DNA of 64,000 nt, taken from contig CM060967.1 of NCBI GenBank assembly GCA_030765045.1, positions 124,141,412 to 124,205,411 of the forward strand, given 5' to 3'. A program made the translations under genes and the position numbers. Shown piece after piece: positions 37,641 through 53,737 of this stretch (position 1 is its first letter; every line of letters starts with the position of its first letter). The notes beneath the pieces are model-generated. The model did not search any database, was not told the origin of the DNA, and was given only the letters and a program-made list of their open reading frames with translations. The DNA is from Tenodera sinensis. Its lineage: Eukaryota; Arthropoda; Insecta; Mantodea; Mantidae.

Positions 37641-38699
37641 AAGGACTAAGAAACACAAAGGAACTTATATCGATATTTACATTAATAATAACTCCAAGTA
37701 AATGTTCAAACTGCCACATTCCGGTTTCTAAACAAGGACACGTTAAACAACTACTGAATTTGTACTCGCTTGTTGTCGTGCTTATCAGTTCCTCTTCTTT
37801 TGTTATGGGCATTTCATAAACAGAAGATTGCAAAAAGATAGATACAATGGTGAAAGATCTAGGGATTAAAGTGCCCAGTGGTTGGAGCCACTATGACTAA
37901 ATCATATGATTGTGAATGCCAAAACATTTTCATGCTAAATACATCAACTTATCATACTGATAGAGCGGTTAAATCCTAAAACCCATACACATATAAAAGC
38001 AATAAATTAACTTTAAATGGAGTATAAATTAATTCAGGTTAAACACATTAATTGTTCGTGAACTCGCAGGAAATGTTGGGATGTGTTTTATCAGTTTGGA
38101 TATAAAGTTCTGCCTTGTTGCTAAAGAACATATTTCAAAATTCCCGGCAAACTGTTAGGTCTATCAGGTGTGGCAGATCCACCTGTGGCCCGATAAGTGT
38201 ATAATTTTATAAACTTAAGCACAAACAAATGCATAGCTGTTACCAGAAACAGAGTTCGGGAAAAGCCCGATAAAAGGAAAGAATACATTCTCTAAAGTAA
38301 ATTGAGCCGAATCGAACGTCCAGCTTTCCCATAAGGTATGTTGTGCAGGGTGATATGTGCGTGTGGCAAACCCATCCCAGAGCTAATACAAATCATTCGG
38401 AACAGTCTGTGGAAAGAGGATGTTAAAGCGAGGGTCTAAAGTAGCTTGAGCGAGTGAAACACTGTTAACAACTTCAGCACTCTAGGTGAGCAATAATGCT
38501 ATAGAAGGATCTCGACGCTGATGTTGACCAATACTGGTAAAGAGACCAGGCAGGATGGCCATGGCTAAGACCTGACCCGGTTGCTGACGAGGTCTTCTTG
38601 AGCAAAAACACCTGTTGAGGCCTAAGTGCCCGATTATCCACACTTCAATGATATTCAAACAGTTATAAATGTTTAAAATGTTAAGTTAAAGATATATAC
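37641..38699. other. Unassigned sequence
   Basis: No recognised repeat or coding signal. Confidence 0.35.
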
Positions 38700-39175
38700 A
38701 CCAAGAAGGGACCGCCGCATTACCGAGGCATAACTGTGTACCAGTAGCCCTTTGTGCACATACCGCTATCCCTCGGAGGGAAGGATAAAGGGAAATACCC
38801 CGAAGGCCAACCAGATCCAAATGACAACGGGATTGGTTCTACAACGGTTTGGGTACGAAGGTATCCGACACCGCCCTCCTCGACCCTGACAAGTCTCTCA
38901 CCCTCTGCAGAAGGAAAATATTCACAAAATGCATGGCCACGTCAAGCCGCAACCCACCGAACACCGTCGTCTGGTCCTACAACTCTGAAATGGATGAAGA
39001 GAGACGAGAAATCGTGAACAAGAAAGCCGTGGTATGAAGTTGAGCACCCCAGCATTCGCCTACTGACAAGAGGAAAACCACAGAGAACCCCAAGTTACAG
39101 TGCGCTGTCGGCGGAGTTCGAACCCATGACTTTGCAGTAGCTTGGTTGAAATACAAGCTGTAATGAAATCAAAAT
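38700..39175 (-). mobile_element. GC-richer SINE-like element, family F
   Basis: A compositional island of about 475 bp. Near its right end GGCGGAGTTCGAACCCATGAC is a reverse box B (GGGTTCGAACTCC), suggesting a tRNA-type promoter reading leftwards. There is no second copy in the window and no clear target duplication. Confidence 0.45.
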
Positions 39176-42090
<2,915 letters not shown>

Positions 42091-43167
42091 TTTTTTCTGT
42101 TCCTGCATCCTATTTCAGATGATTCAATTTTAATTTGTTTGGATAAATATTCAATGCCACTTTTAAAAAACAATTAGTGCTTCTGCAATAAATAGTAGGA
42201 CCTCAGTTTTGAAGAATGCTTTAGTTTGTCCGTTTGCCCCACCTTTATGTTACGGCTATCTCTGGAAAAATTAAGACTATTAAGCTAAGCAAGCTTGTAC
42301 ATCAACTCAACTTGGACTTTGCAATTACTGTAAATCGGGGATACCATGACCAGTTTTGAAATTCTTGTTAGGTAAGAAGGAACCCTACTGAGTTCTGGAA
42401 ATTATTAATTTTTTATTAAGTTTGCACCATATTATCACAGCTTATTAGAGTGGTCAAAATTGATATTTGTACTGCATTTTAAGTCATTTTGATGCATAAT
42501 TTTAAATAATTTAGTAAAGTAAATTCAATGAAGTATGTTGAAAAATTCTTTTGCATCAAAATATGTATCTAAATAATTTCTCTGAAACCTTTTAAACACA
42601 CACACACACATTTTGGGCAGGTAAACAAGTCGTTATGGGCGGTATTCTGTGCATAATTTAAGACTAGCAAAATATTTTTTACCGTTTTTTAAAACTTCAG
42701 TTTTTTTTTTTTTTTTTTTTTGTTTTGTTTTTTTTTTTTTTTTTAAAGCCTCAGCACACATTTTTTGTTTTAGTAATACATAAATTCTTTTCCCATAGCA
42801 AATTGTATGCACAACATATGTACAAAGTTTCAAGACGAATTAAATTGCGACGCATGAAGCATATCGAATGGTAAAAACCATCTGTTTTTGTTTTGAAGAA
42901 AGCATAATTTTTTTATGTAAAGCCTAAGAATTAGAAAGCTTTACGTGCATTAGAATCTAGCGCCACATGCATACGGAAGATGGCAGCACCTACCAGATGT
43001 TGCATTGCTTCTCTAATTTCAGTGGGTGGGCGTAACCTATTGCTATGCAGCATCCATATAGAATTATAGAACCTTTAAAAATACCGCGCATGAAAGATAA
43101 TTATATCATCGTGTGGGGGAAAGAGTTGGGCATGATCTTATGGCAAAATATAAATTTTGAATTCTGA
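42091..43167. other. Unassigned sequence
   Basis: Contains a T-rich tract at 42701-42744 and a GC-richer patch about 42955-43090. No coding signal. Confidence 0.35.
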
Positions 43168-43179
43168 CTTTTTTGGTTA

Positions 43180-43233
43180 GTGAGTGAGTGATTAGGGTTT
43201 AAGGGCCCGTCGACAGCTAGGTCATTGGAGCCC
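43180..43233 (-). mobile_element. Ultra-short LINE 3' tail insertion (54 bp)
   Basis: A perfect 12-bp target duplication, CTTTTTTGGTTA, lies at 43168-43179 and 43234-43245. The insert read in reverse is GGGGCTCCAATGACCTAGCT GTCGACGGGCCCTTAAACCC, the same 3'-end architecture as the LINE at 12.4-13.0 kb (TGATGACCTCGAAGTTGAGC, GCCCTTAAACC), followed by a CACTCACTCAC tail. Confidence 0.82.
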
Positions 43234-43828
43234 CTTTTTTGGTTAAAAGCTTCGTATAGGTATACAGCTTAGGCTAGTAACCATAAAGAATTTTTTATTA
43301 TATTTATGAGCTCTGAATGGCATAAATCCAATATCGTTGAATATAGTTAACATAAGAAAATCTAAGATATCAAAGTTACCCTATGATTATAATTGACATT
43401 TAAATACATATTAGTTTCAAAGTTAAACTTTAACATGTAAGCTCTGACCCAAAAATGAACATTTTAATATACACTAGTACATCAGCAGGTACTTAAGCAC
43501 ATGCTGCCTAAATATGGTATGTTTAGCAATAAAATTTAGAAAGGTATAACTTTGGTGGGAAACCAATACAGGTTTTCTAACCATAAACGAGCTTATTAAT
43601 TACTCACTATAGATTGTAAGCTTCCGAAGACGTCTACTGGGTTTAAAGAAAACTACCAGCATGAAATATTGTGTATAAAACTTATTGCGTTTAGAAAGAG
43701 TACATATTAATCTTTGTTCGTGATTTGGTCTTAAGTGGTTGACTGAAGTTATTCCAGACAAAGTTAAACTAGAGTCAACAATGGAACTGCTATAACTCGA
43801 CCTCAAGGAGTTACCTAGGAAGTAAGTT

Positions 43829-44066
43829 GTTGTTGTAGTGTTTAACGCCCGCTTTTACTACTACGGCACCGCAGGGTGACACTAATGATACATGAAGATG
43901 GAGCACCGGTGGAATGAGATGGCGGGGGAAACCGGAGCACCCGGAGAAAACCCGCCCTGACGCCGCTTCGTCCACCACGAATACCACATGCGGGTCCCTG
44001 GGATCGAACCCGGGCCGCCTAGGTGGTAGGCGAGCGCGCTAACCGCTCGGCCACGGTGCCGTCGGC
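43829..44066 (-). mobile_element. tRNA-derived SINE, family A, full length
   Basis: In reverse it reads GTGGCCGAGCGGTTAGCGCG (box A), GGGTTCGATCCC (box B), then GGCGGGTTTTCTCCGGGTGC TCCGGTTTCCCCC and a CAACAACAAC-type tail. An 8-bp duplication, AGTAAGTT, flanks it (43821-43828; 44067-44074). The head is Ser/Leu-tRNA-like. Confidence 0.92.
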
Positions 44067-44160
44067 AGTAAGTTAACTCACAATTGCTTCTGACAAAACG
44101 TAAGGATTAATTTCGGCAGAGCTTGCCTGTGATCACTGTATCTCACTTCAAATCTTATTT

Positions 44161-44855
44161 TTATGCAGACCGGAATATCCACCATCAGTAACGATAGCAA
44201 CAAATTCTATACCCTGGAAAAGTGTCAGAGAAACGGTGAAGTACCTTGGTGTACTGTTTGATAGAAAACTCACATGGAAGCCAACAAACTCAAACTTGCC
44301 CAAATAAGACTGACTGACAAAACTTTATCCACTTCTCAACAAAAAATCTTCGCTTAAGTTAAAAAACTGCATACTACTCTACACAACTCTTTTAAGTCCG
44401 CTTTTACTATATGCCTGTCCAATTTGGGGAGGAGCCAGTGCTACAGAAATTAAACGCATCCAAACGTTTCAAAACAAAATCTTACGTATCTCAACTAATG
44501 CGCCATGGTTTGTCAGAAACAATCAACTACACAGAGAAACTGGAATCAGTACCATTCAACAGTCAATTTCTTCACAAGCCGAACAGTTTTACAGCAATCT
44601 AAAGAACGACCCTGGATCTATTCACTACTCTCTTGGCAGAAAATCCAGCTTTCCAACACGCATCAAGAGTCGTCTACCACTGGACCAGTTATCACAGCAA
44701 GATCTGATTTAATTTCAACTAATACTGTCAGTGAGGGGCCCAATGGGGTTTACCTCATTTCAATGTTACCTATTATATTTTATTTATTCTTATGTGTATT
44801 TCAACAATGGTCTGTAGAGCGCACATGCGCTGATCGATCAATAAATCATTAAAAA
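44161..44855 (+). mobile_element. 5'-truncated Jockey-type LINE, ORF2 end with poly(A)
   Basis: An 11-bp duplication, AAATCTTATTT, lies at 44150-44160 and around 44856-44866. The coding remnant has VKYLGVLFDRKLTWKP, then after frame shifts LLYTTLLSPLLLYACPIWGG, LRISTNAPWFVRN and RETGIST, the classic Jockey RT thumb-to-C-terminus pattern. The last frame is open to TAA 44710-44712. The tail is AATAAATCATT followed by eight A. Frame shifts lie near 44283 and 44318, so it is dead. Confidence 0.9.
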
Positions 44856-45730
44856 AAATCTTATTTGAGCAGTGAGTCGACTTAAAATTGTTTCTCGGAT
44901 AGTAAAAGCACCAACTCTGCAGCATAACGGCCTGTAATTACCACAACGTAACTTCAATAAGTTAGGTATGCATGAATTGACATGAAATTGTTCCTAACAA
45001 AATGAAGCAAATCAAAATCTGTACTTACATTACTTGACTAGCAATTATTTTTAGCAAAGTTAAAGCATTAACCTTCACATAGTGCTAGCCTGTAATTGGT
45101 ATAACTCAATTTCAAAATGTTAACTAAGCAGCGGATTCGCTTACCTAGGATTAAAGTTCTGGAAAAATAAAAATAGTAACTCTCAAGGATAAGTAGCCTG
45201 TTACTAACTCTTACTCAAAAAGTACTATATTCAAAGGAATGACATACAGTTTCTTCTGGGCAGAAGTGAAAGTGCTAACTCTCAAGCAAAGTTAGCCTAT
45301 GCTTACTATAACTCAGCCTGTATAACTATAACTCAAATCTCAAGGTTAACTAAGCAATGGTTGAATTACAACTGCTTCTGAGCAAAACAAAGTGCTAACT
45401 CTCAAGTTAAATTGGGCTGTAATTATTATAACTCAACCTCAGGTCAACAAGATAGCTCCTGGGCAAAAGTGAAAGTGATAACTCTCAAGCAAAGTTAGCC
45501 TATAATTACTATAACTCAACCTCTAAAAGTAAACAATGGCAGTAGGTTGACTTAAAATTGCTTCTGGACATAACTGAAATTACTATCTCTCAAGTAAATC
45601 TGGCCTGTAAATACCATAACTCAATATTTAACGGTAAACCCGCAATCGGCTAGCAAAATTATTTCCGAACAAAAGTGAAAGAGATAACTCTCAAACAAAG
45701 CTAGTTTGTAACACTATAGCAAAGTCATCA

Positions 45731-47597
45731 AAGTCAACAATAAATATGTTGCTCTAATGCAATATTGGTGAGCTTTTCGGCTTTCACGAGTATACAAAGC
45801 GACTTTAGTTTCAACGTCATATGACTTATTTTTCGTGGGGTACATATGCAGAAATTTTGCCCTAGTCTGTAATTAATAACTAATAAGCATTCAATTTCAA
45901 AATATTACTTTATACATGGTAAAACTTACAACGTAATTGTTAGTGAGCAATTTGTAAGATTAGTCTGCTAAATACGCGACGTAAATGACCTTGGTTTAAC
46001 GGTACCTACTCATACATGAAATTTCTAAATGTTGCAGTTTTTATAAAAACATTTTCGAAATAGTACTTATGTTTAATAAAACTGAAAACCATTTTACTTT
46101 TATTGTGATACTTAGTCCGGTGTTCCATAGATTTAGAAATCGTAATTTTAGAGAAAAAAAAGTCTGTAATCTGAACGTTTTTTCACTCTTCTGATTGTTT
46201 CACATTTTTTTTTTTTTTTAATCTTTAAATATAATTTGTTAAGCCTCCCCTCCCGTACTCTGTGACCACTACTGGTAACAATACATCTCAGCATTTGTTA
46301 AAACAAATATACTTTAAAATTGGGCGTCATGTTTATAAAGGTAATATTTAACATTGCTCAACTATTCCTTTTTGACTTTTTTACACGAATCACATTATCC
46401 CGACGGGGCAGTACTTTGTGACCACCTTGACATTCCATTGTTTCTCAACAAGACCAACAAAGAAAAATTTGAAACAATTACTCAGTTCCGTAGTAGAAAG
46501 AGTGATTGACATTGACTATTAGCTGCATGTATTTAATGAAAAAATTAAAAGAGAAACTTTAAAAAATTACAGAAGATGGGCACAAATTACCCCCCTCCCC
46601 TTTGTAATGCGAGCGTTAAACCATATCCGTAGTAATCAAATTAATTGTATCATATCTGAAGCACTTTGAACATGTAGCAAAAATTGTATAATAGTTTTAT
46701 AACTTCTTTCTCTACGAGTTTGAGAGGAACAAATTTAACAAGATTGGTTACACACTACATCGTAACGAATATTAGTTACGCAAACGTATAATAAAAATCA
46801 GTGTCGAATAAAAGGCATTGGAAGTAAATATGGACACTGTGTTCTTGGACATTTAAATGCTCACGTATTGAAGCTCCGAGAGCAAAAGTCGTAATGGAAA
46901 TTAAAGCTAAAGGCTCAAGCTATTTTAGGTTATAAAATAAATGTGTTGATGCTTTTACAATTCGTGCCAAATTGGCACTATTAAACTTACAGGCCAAAGT
47001 TAATTTTGCAATTGGAAAGTTCAACATAACCACTAATTTACTTGACTTGCGAGATACTTCACTAAGTCACTCAAAATCTTGTGATTAAGTCTTAAAGACA
47101 AACACTTCCTAGAACGACTGGAAAGCCATTACGTTCAAATTTAGCAAAATAGGAATTTAATCCAAATGGCCATGGCAACTAAAACTTCTTAACATGTGCC
47201 TTATAATAAAGTGACCGGAAAGGTACCTCAAATTCTTACGTATCCAGGCGATCGGAAAGTGTTGCACAGTTGGTGTATGTATGTACGGTAACATTGGGCA
47301 AACGTCTTACCTTAACGTCCGCCGAAAGGTTGCAGGAAAAGACAACTTGCCTTGCACCAAGGAACCGCAGGTATTGCTTACTGTAGCACGAGCTCTCAGC
47401 ATACATGATTCCGTCCCTGCAAACCAGAAACTAAGCAAACGAGAGCGCAACCCGGGTAGAAAATTCACTCACTGGTCACATAGCCTTGCAGAGTTGGTAG
47501 CATGCGAGTTAAAACGGGCAACAAAAACATAATATGATGTTACATTCTCTTCTCACTCTTCTACATTTCTTACTAAAGTTTATTGTTCTAGCTAATT
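45731..47597. other. Unassigned sequence
   Basis: AT-rich, with a T-run near 46206-46220 and a GC-richer patch at 47200-47530 that has an 83-codon frame (47281-47532) of no recognised family. Confidence 0.35.
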
Positions 47598-48396
47598 ATT
47601 ACCTTCTCTGCTATGTGAGTAAGTAGCCGAAGTATTGTATTTACACAAAATGTTGGTGTCGAGATTTCACTGGTAATTTTTAGAAAATTGTCAGTGTGTG
47701 TATGTGTGAATAGCATAGCTCAAAAACGAAAAGTCGGGTAAAAACCAAAGTTGGTATTTAAGGTTACTACCTTTTAAGGATGGGATACGAAGATTTTGAA
47801 CAAGATTTCTCCACCCTAACCTACTCCCTACATCTAAAATTTTTCAAACATTTTGACTTTCTCAAAAATCGCTCTAATTTGTGTTAAAATGCCCTATATT
47901 TAAAATAATATCTCTATGGCAAATGAAATATATATTATGAATTTTCTAACTATAACTCAGGTAGTCCTGTTTCCTTTTAATGATTCTTATATAACTGGTA
48001 AACCGTAAGATATAAACCAAATCTTATGTACTACATAGAAATGTAGACCTGGTTAAAACAGTTATGTCAAAATATATATATTTTCATTTGTGAAGTGAAC
48101 CATTTCGGAGATATTCGTTGTTATATGTGTGAGTTTTGCATTACTTAAACTTTTCTCACTTGGAAGGCCGTTACCCACTATTATATCTCTTGACTGTGTA
48201 AAGAAAACGGAATTTGAAAGCTTTAAAAGATTTGACTATCGCTCAAAGCCTACTATATTCCCATATTCCCCTTACACCAACAAGGAAATAAGTATTATGA
48301 TAATTTGTACAAATGTTTATCTCAATTAACACGAATAAGAGTTTGTAAGAATGGTACAAGAGTAGAAAAAGTCAAGTGAGTGCAACATATCAGAGC
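47598..48396 (+). mobile_element. R element, near full length
   Basis: Starts TTACCTTCTCTGCTATGTGAG and ends GTGAGTGCAACATATCAGAG. The microsatellite site is a minimal GTGTGTGTATGTGTG. Confidence 0.85.
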
Positions 48397-48413
48397 TTTT
48401 TAATCAACATGTA

Positions 48414-48905
48414 TTACTTTCTCTACTACGTATAGTAAGTAGAGGAAGTATTGTATTCCACCCAAAAGTTCGATGCCGAGATTTCACCGAAATACATTTT
48501 AGAGGCTCCCTGAATTATAAAGAAAGGAAAAGGAAAGTGTTATTTATTTATGCCAACAAGCTTACTGCTGGTGTTTTTAAACACACAAGCGTGTGTGGGC
48601 AATGTTTAAGAGGCTGAATCAGAAACTGCAAAATTCAATGCCATAGCCAGGATCTTCCGCTTATCGAGCGGCTGCTCTAACCATTAAGCTACCATGGGCA
48701 ACCTGCCAGTACGACATTAAATTCCCCAGCTGATTCGTTCTTTTTCCCGCGGTTTTGATTAAAATGCCATATATTTAAAATATATCTGTGACTATATATT
48801 TTATGGTCCCTGAAGTCCTCTTCAATCTGAATGACCTTTAACTGGTAATCCGTAACAAATATGTAGAATCTTATTAATTTTGGTAAATTCTACACAATGT
48901 TCGGA
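48414..48905 (+). mobile_element. R element, split and internally deleted
   Basis: The left part (to about 48525) has the best hairpin, TACTTTCTCTACTACGTATA / GTAAGTAGAGGAAGTA. The right part resumes near 48752 with GGTTTTGATTAAAATGCC. A family C SINE sits between. It follows the previous R copy head to tail with an 18-bp gap. Confidence 0.75.
48528..48751 (-). mobile_element. tRNA-derived SINE, family C, reverse copy
   Basis: Tail TTATTTATGCCAACAAGC, body with TGCCATAGCCAGGATC, tRNA-like core reversed as CTCTAACCATTAAGCTACCATGG, and leader TTCGTTCTTTTTCCCGC. It is the clearest partner of the 10.6 kb copy. Confidence 0.78.
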
Positions 48906-48949
48906 AACGAGTCAAATGTCTTTAGTTTAAAGCCAAGCTTACGTTTTTT

Positions 48950-48980
48950 AAAAAAAAAAAGAAAGAAAGAAAGAAAGAAA
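48950..48980 (+). repeat. (GAAA)n microsatellite
   Basis: A-run followed by about five GAAA units. Confidence 0.8.
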
Positions 48981-49528
48981 ACGTTCACACCTTTAAGGTT
49001 AACAATGTTGCACGATATTCAAAAGCACATCTATTCCAAACGGAGTTAGATCTAACGCTAACGAAGTCATAAAACAGAAACCAATATGTAATTACTTTGT
49101 CATGTACGCACAGGGGTAGATTACAGATGTTAAAACCATTTAAAGCAGCAATTGAAGATAATTGAAACTAAGTGATAACGAAGCAAAACACAATAATGCA
49201 GGTAACATCACACTGCAAAAGCCAGAAAAATAAAGTTTTCTAACAGTAAAAGATATTTACATATATATATATATATATATAATCGTATAATCATAATCAC
49301 TGATTAAATTATGATCAATACTATGCTACTACCATAATCACTGAAGTTTCATTTTATCTCGTTTTATGTGGCGTTAGATCTTGTGGCTTCTCTTACGTTT
49401 TGAATACATAGATGACTAAATCTAGCTATGTTTATGGTTTGCACTAACTACCAATAGTGAACTAGAAAATACAGGCGAATGGGCTTTCTAGATCACTAAC
49501 AGAATCGAGACAGGCTTATAGGAATAAA

Positions 49529-50358
49529 AAATCTGATGTGTTGCACTCACATGACTTTCTCTACTCTTGTACCAACCATTCTTACAAACTCTTATACCTA
49601 TATCTTCTTCGTATTAGTTGAGATAAACATTTGCAGAAATTCGTATTGCTTATTTCCTTCTGGATACAAGGGGAATGTGGAAATACAGTAGTCTAGAAGA
49701 TAGCCAAATCTTTAAATCTTTCAAATTTCGTTCTCTTTGCAAGGCTAACATAAAAAAATCATTAAGTATGTTACATTAGACGAAAGCTTGTTTTCCAAAA
49801 TTCACACAAATAAGAAACATTATCTCCGAAATGGTTCACTTTACAAAAAAAAAAAAATCAGACATAAATTGTGTGTTTGAACGAGATGTACAGTTTTGAA
49901 TAGTAAGATTTGGTCTATCTCTTACGCTTTACGAGTAATTCAAAAGTCATCTAGAGTAAATAGGACTTCATGGGCTATACCCAGGAAACTCACAATATAC
50001 ATTTGTCATAAAAATATCTCAAACATATAGCATTTTAATCAAAATCATTACAGCCATTTTCAAGGAAATCAAAATTTTCCATGTAAAGAGTAGTTTAGGG
50101 TGGAACAATTTTCTTCAAAATCGTCGTGTCGCATCCTTGAAATATATTAAACTTAAATACCAACTTTGGTTCTTAACCGACTTTTTCTTATTGAGTTATG
50201 CTGTCCACAGACTGTCATATACACCACACATGGACCTTTTTCTAAAAATCCTTTTTTGGATTCAAGGGGTCTCAAAACATATATTTCTGGTGAAATGTCG
50301 ATATCAAATTTTTGGGTGGCATACAACACTTCCTCTACTTAGTAGTAGGGAAAGTAAA
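49529..50358 (-). mobile_element. R element, full length
   Basis: TCTGATGTGTTGCACTCACATGACTTTCTC to ACTTCCTCTACTTAGTAGTAGGGAAAGTA. One of the best copies for a consensus; the microsatellite site is only CAGACTGTCATATACACCACAC. Confidence 0.9.
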
Positions 50359-50642
50359 ACCATACTTAGTGCATCTGACAATAAAACTAGGGCATCTTTC
50401 TTTATGTTTCCGTGAATATCTGTACCAAATTTCATTACTGCAAGAAGGAAGAAAAGTACTGAAAATGTCAATAACGAGAAAACAGCGTTAAAGAATTTTA
50501 ATAAAAAACTCAATTAAATTATGCGACATTTAAATATCCACTGGTCATTTAAAAATGACCCCAGAGACAAATTATGCATTTTTCGCATTCACGAATGTCT
50601 CAATTATTTTATATAATTAAAATAAAAAGTTTTTTGTTTTTG

Positions 50643-50790
<148 letters not shown>

Positions 50791-51847
50791 GCAATTTTTA
50801 TGACATTTCAGTAATGCATATCCTTAAATAAGGAACTATCACACAACAATCTATTCCTCAACAGCAGCTAATGAGAAGTGATTAGTGCAGTTAATTAATG
50901 CGAGAAACTTACGTAGAACATGGTTCAATTACATTATCTAGGATATTTGTAGATTTTGGCTATTTTAAAACTATTTTATAGAAATGACTAGCTTGAAATT
51001 CTGTCACCAACACACATAGTTTGCAATAGTTTCAGCTTTATCACCTTTGCCAAGATAGTCTTGCATAATAGAGGGGAAAAGAAAACAGAAAACTATCTTC
51101 GCTGGCCTGCCCTGAAACAGTAAGTTTATATAGGGAAAGCAATTGCTATAAATCGTGAGTTGGATCGCTTAGAAAACACAACGTGCTATATATCTTCATG
51201 GCAGTAAGGGTGAGCAATGCCTCGCTGGGGTAGAAAACATGGAGCCTACTTTATATGTTGTCCCGTGCTTTTGTGTCTATGTGTATGTGTTTCGAACCAT
51301 TAGTGCCAAAATCAGTACATTTTTTGCCATGCTTTTACATAGTGTAGTAACGATGTCTTCCCGTTATTTATTTCTTTATCTCGGAGTATACGAGGGTTGC
51401 CGTGAAGATTAGTTTATTTGGCTAATCAATTTAATTGGCTAAAACCTGCCCTATCTGAATCGAATTGCCGACTATTTGAGAATATAGACTTAAACTACAT
51501 CCGAAACTTAGCACTCGAAATTAAAACTATTGAAGCATTATGTCTGTTAACGTATCAATACTTTACGGTTAAAAAATAACCATTTCCGCAATGACAATGA
51601 CAAGCGTAAATAGGAACCGTACCCTCAGCTATATCGAGGCTCCAGTATGGGCCGCCCTATGTCTTCTCTCGCCTCGTCCCTACTTCCCAGGGCGACCCCT
51701 TTGGGAGCACAGGTACTTGTTATGCAACACGTCATAGAGGTTTTTTTACTTAGATTTGAATGACGTACCAATATCGTCAATTATTTACTTCTGTTAGAAC
51801 ATATATTTTTCGCCACTTAGGTTTAGCTTTAGGATCCCATTGTCATA
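50791..51847. other. Unassigned sequence
   Basis: No recognised element; a GC-richer patch at 51620-51720. Confidence 0.35.
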
Positions 51848-52270
51848 AACCAGGCATGGGCAAAATCGGCTCAACTGGGCCAGTCGCGTTCTCGCCTCAC
51901 TCCACCAGCCATCCCTTCCCTTCACTACTGTTCAGGTCCCAACACCACTCATTCATTGGCAAGTATGACTGTTTCATGAAGAGTGGTAGAGAGAATTGTT
52001 GTAAGTTACAAAAACATGAAAGTTCGCTGTTTAACATGCGGATTTCACTTTGCAAATATAAGGCGTTACATTATCGAACACCACTCTGATCAGAAACATA
52101 AATCAAACTTTGGTGATCTTACAAGTGTTTATTTACAATTTCAAAAGGTACTCTGTCTACATGATTCGTATTTTACGTATTTCTGTACACAGAAATGTCT
52201 CGTTCAAGCATGGATTTTTGATGGGCATTTCAGTGAACTAAATAAGACAAGAACACCAACAATATAGTAC
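51848..52270 (+). mobile_element. Possible hAT-type transposon remnant with zinc-finger frame
   Basis: CCAGGCATGGGCAAA is of the CAGGNATGGGCAAA type seen at hAT ends. Downstream, a frame (51983-52267) contains KVRCLTCGFHF and RRYIIEHHSDQKHKS, a C-x2-C...H-x5-H pattern like the short zinc finger of some hAT/CGGBP1-type proteins. I found no matching right inverted end, so the assignment is tentative. Confidence 0.35.
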
Positions 52271-53737
52271 TATAAACTAATTCACGCATAACACAGATGT
52301 TTGAATAAACTTTCACTTGCACAATGAGAAACTATAGGCAATCTTTACAACTCCAACAGAAAGCAATACTGACAATTGACACTCACAGCCGACAATGCCT
52401 AGCCTTGAGCGGGTCATTCACCGCTTGTGAGCTAGCTGAACATACTAAGGTCACTGTAGTGCAAACGAATCACGCATACACACGAGCGCGGCCGGACCAA
52501 AACGCACGGCATAAGTGGCTTAAACTAAGTTATTTCTAAGTGAGATATTTAAACACTAGCGTGACTGGTCTAATTTCTCAAGAGCAAATAATAATATGAC
52601 GCTTTAACTATTGCTAGTCATTATTGAAATTATTTTTCATTTTAATGTATTGTATAAAATAAATCAGAGGTGATTATAAGCAACTGAAGTGTGATTGCGA
52701 TGTAATGATTGCATTTTTATTGCAATAGAAATAAATAATTATGGAAACGACCAAAATAAAATGAGTTTGAAATTGCAATTAAAATTATAAACGATGTTAA
52801 TATGGGAGACTAAGTGATGGAAGTTGCCTAAAATTGACATGCTTAGTTTCTTTGTAGTCTTATAAATTGGAATATCCTCCTTAATTTGATGTTTATTTTA
52901 TCATCGTAGGCACAATACGTATGTTAATATATTTTTAAAATGACACTGCATCTGATTAGTTTTACTGTGAATTCTACACCACTTCACAGAAAAAGCCATA
53001 CTTCTTGCAAAATTTGGAGTAGAGAGATAAACTTAAATCCATATTTTAAGATGCATTTGAAGCAACACATCTGCCATTTGATTTGCTTCTATGCAAGTAT
53101 ATGTAAGTTTGTTTTCAACAGCCTTTATCTTAGTGACATTTTATAATATAAATGATCTATTTACTTAGAAACTATCTTTGGCTGATAAAAACATCTAATT
53201 GCTGTTCTGGATCTAATTTGGTGTGAATAACATGTTTGTTTATTTTTACAAAGCAGTTATTAAATTCTGACCCAAAGATTAAAAGTGTAATTAAGAAAAT
53301 AAACTCCTCTTCCTTCAAAAACAAACTCGTTGCACAAAAAATAGATAACTGAACTTATAAGCATGCATCTACACTATATATGGGGAGAACTGATTAAATA
53401 TCACTTCCCTTAATCGTAGTTTTAACCCCTTCCACTTCCTCACAGTGATCAGCTACCAGGCCACGTCTGTCTACTTCAGAGGACCGGCCAGTCCTTCAAA
53501 TTGTGTCACTAAGAGGAGAGGGTAAATACTCGATTGCATTACTGTCACCCCTTTTCCCCATGTCTGATCTACACCCTTTAAAAATGTAATCTGTTATAAA
53601 CATTTCTGCGATAATGAGTCATGAGTTAAATAGATTTAACTGAGAAGGGCTTTTAATCTCCCTATAAGTTCATTACCAAGTTAGTGAAAGTAAACTGTAG
53701 ACAAGGAATAGTTGTTTAACGAGTGGAGAGGTGAAAA
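52271..53737. other. Unassigned AT-rich sequence
   Basis: No recognised repeat or coding signal. Confidence 0.35.

Larger units (their letters stand above)
43735..45730 (+). repeat. Degenerate tandem satellite, unit about 100-115 bp
   Basis: Recurring blocks are GACTTAAAATTGCTTCTGG, CAAAAGTGAAAGTGCTAACT, CTCAAGCAAAGTTAGCCTG and TAATTACTATAACTCAACCTC. Roughly ten diverged units are present. A SINE (43829-44066) and a Jockey-type LINE (44161-44855) interrupt it. Confidence 0.75.

Noticed and set aside
43980..44060. tRNA-Ser/Leu gene on the minus strand
   Set aside because: The same head occurs at 55.6 kb, and partly at 62.8 kb, joined to one common SINE body.
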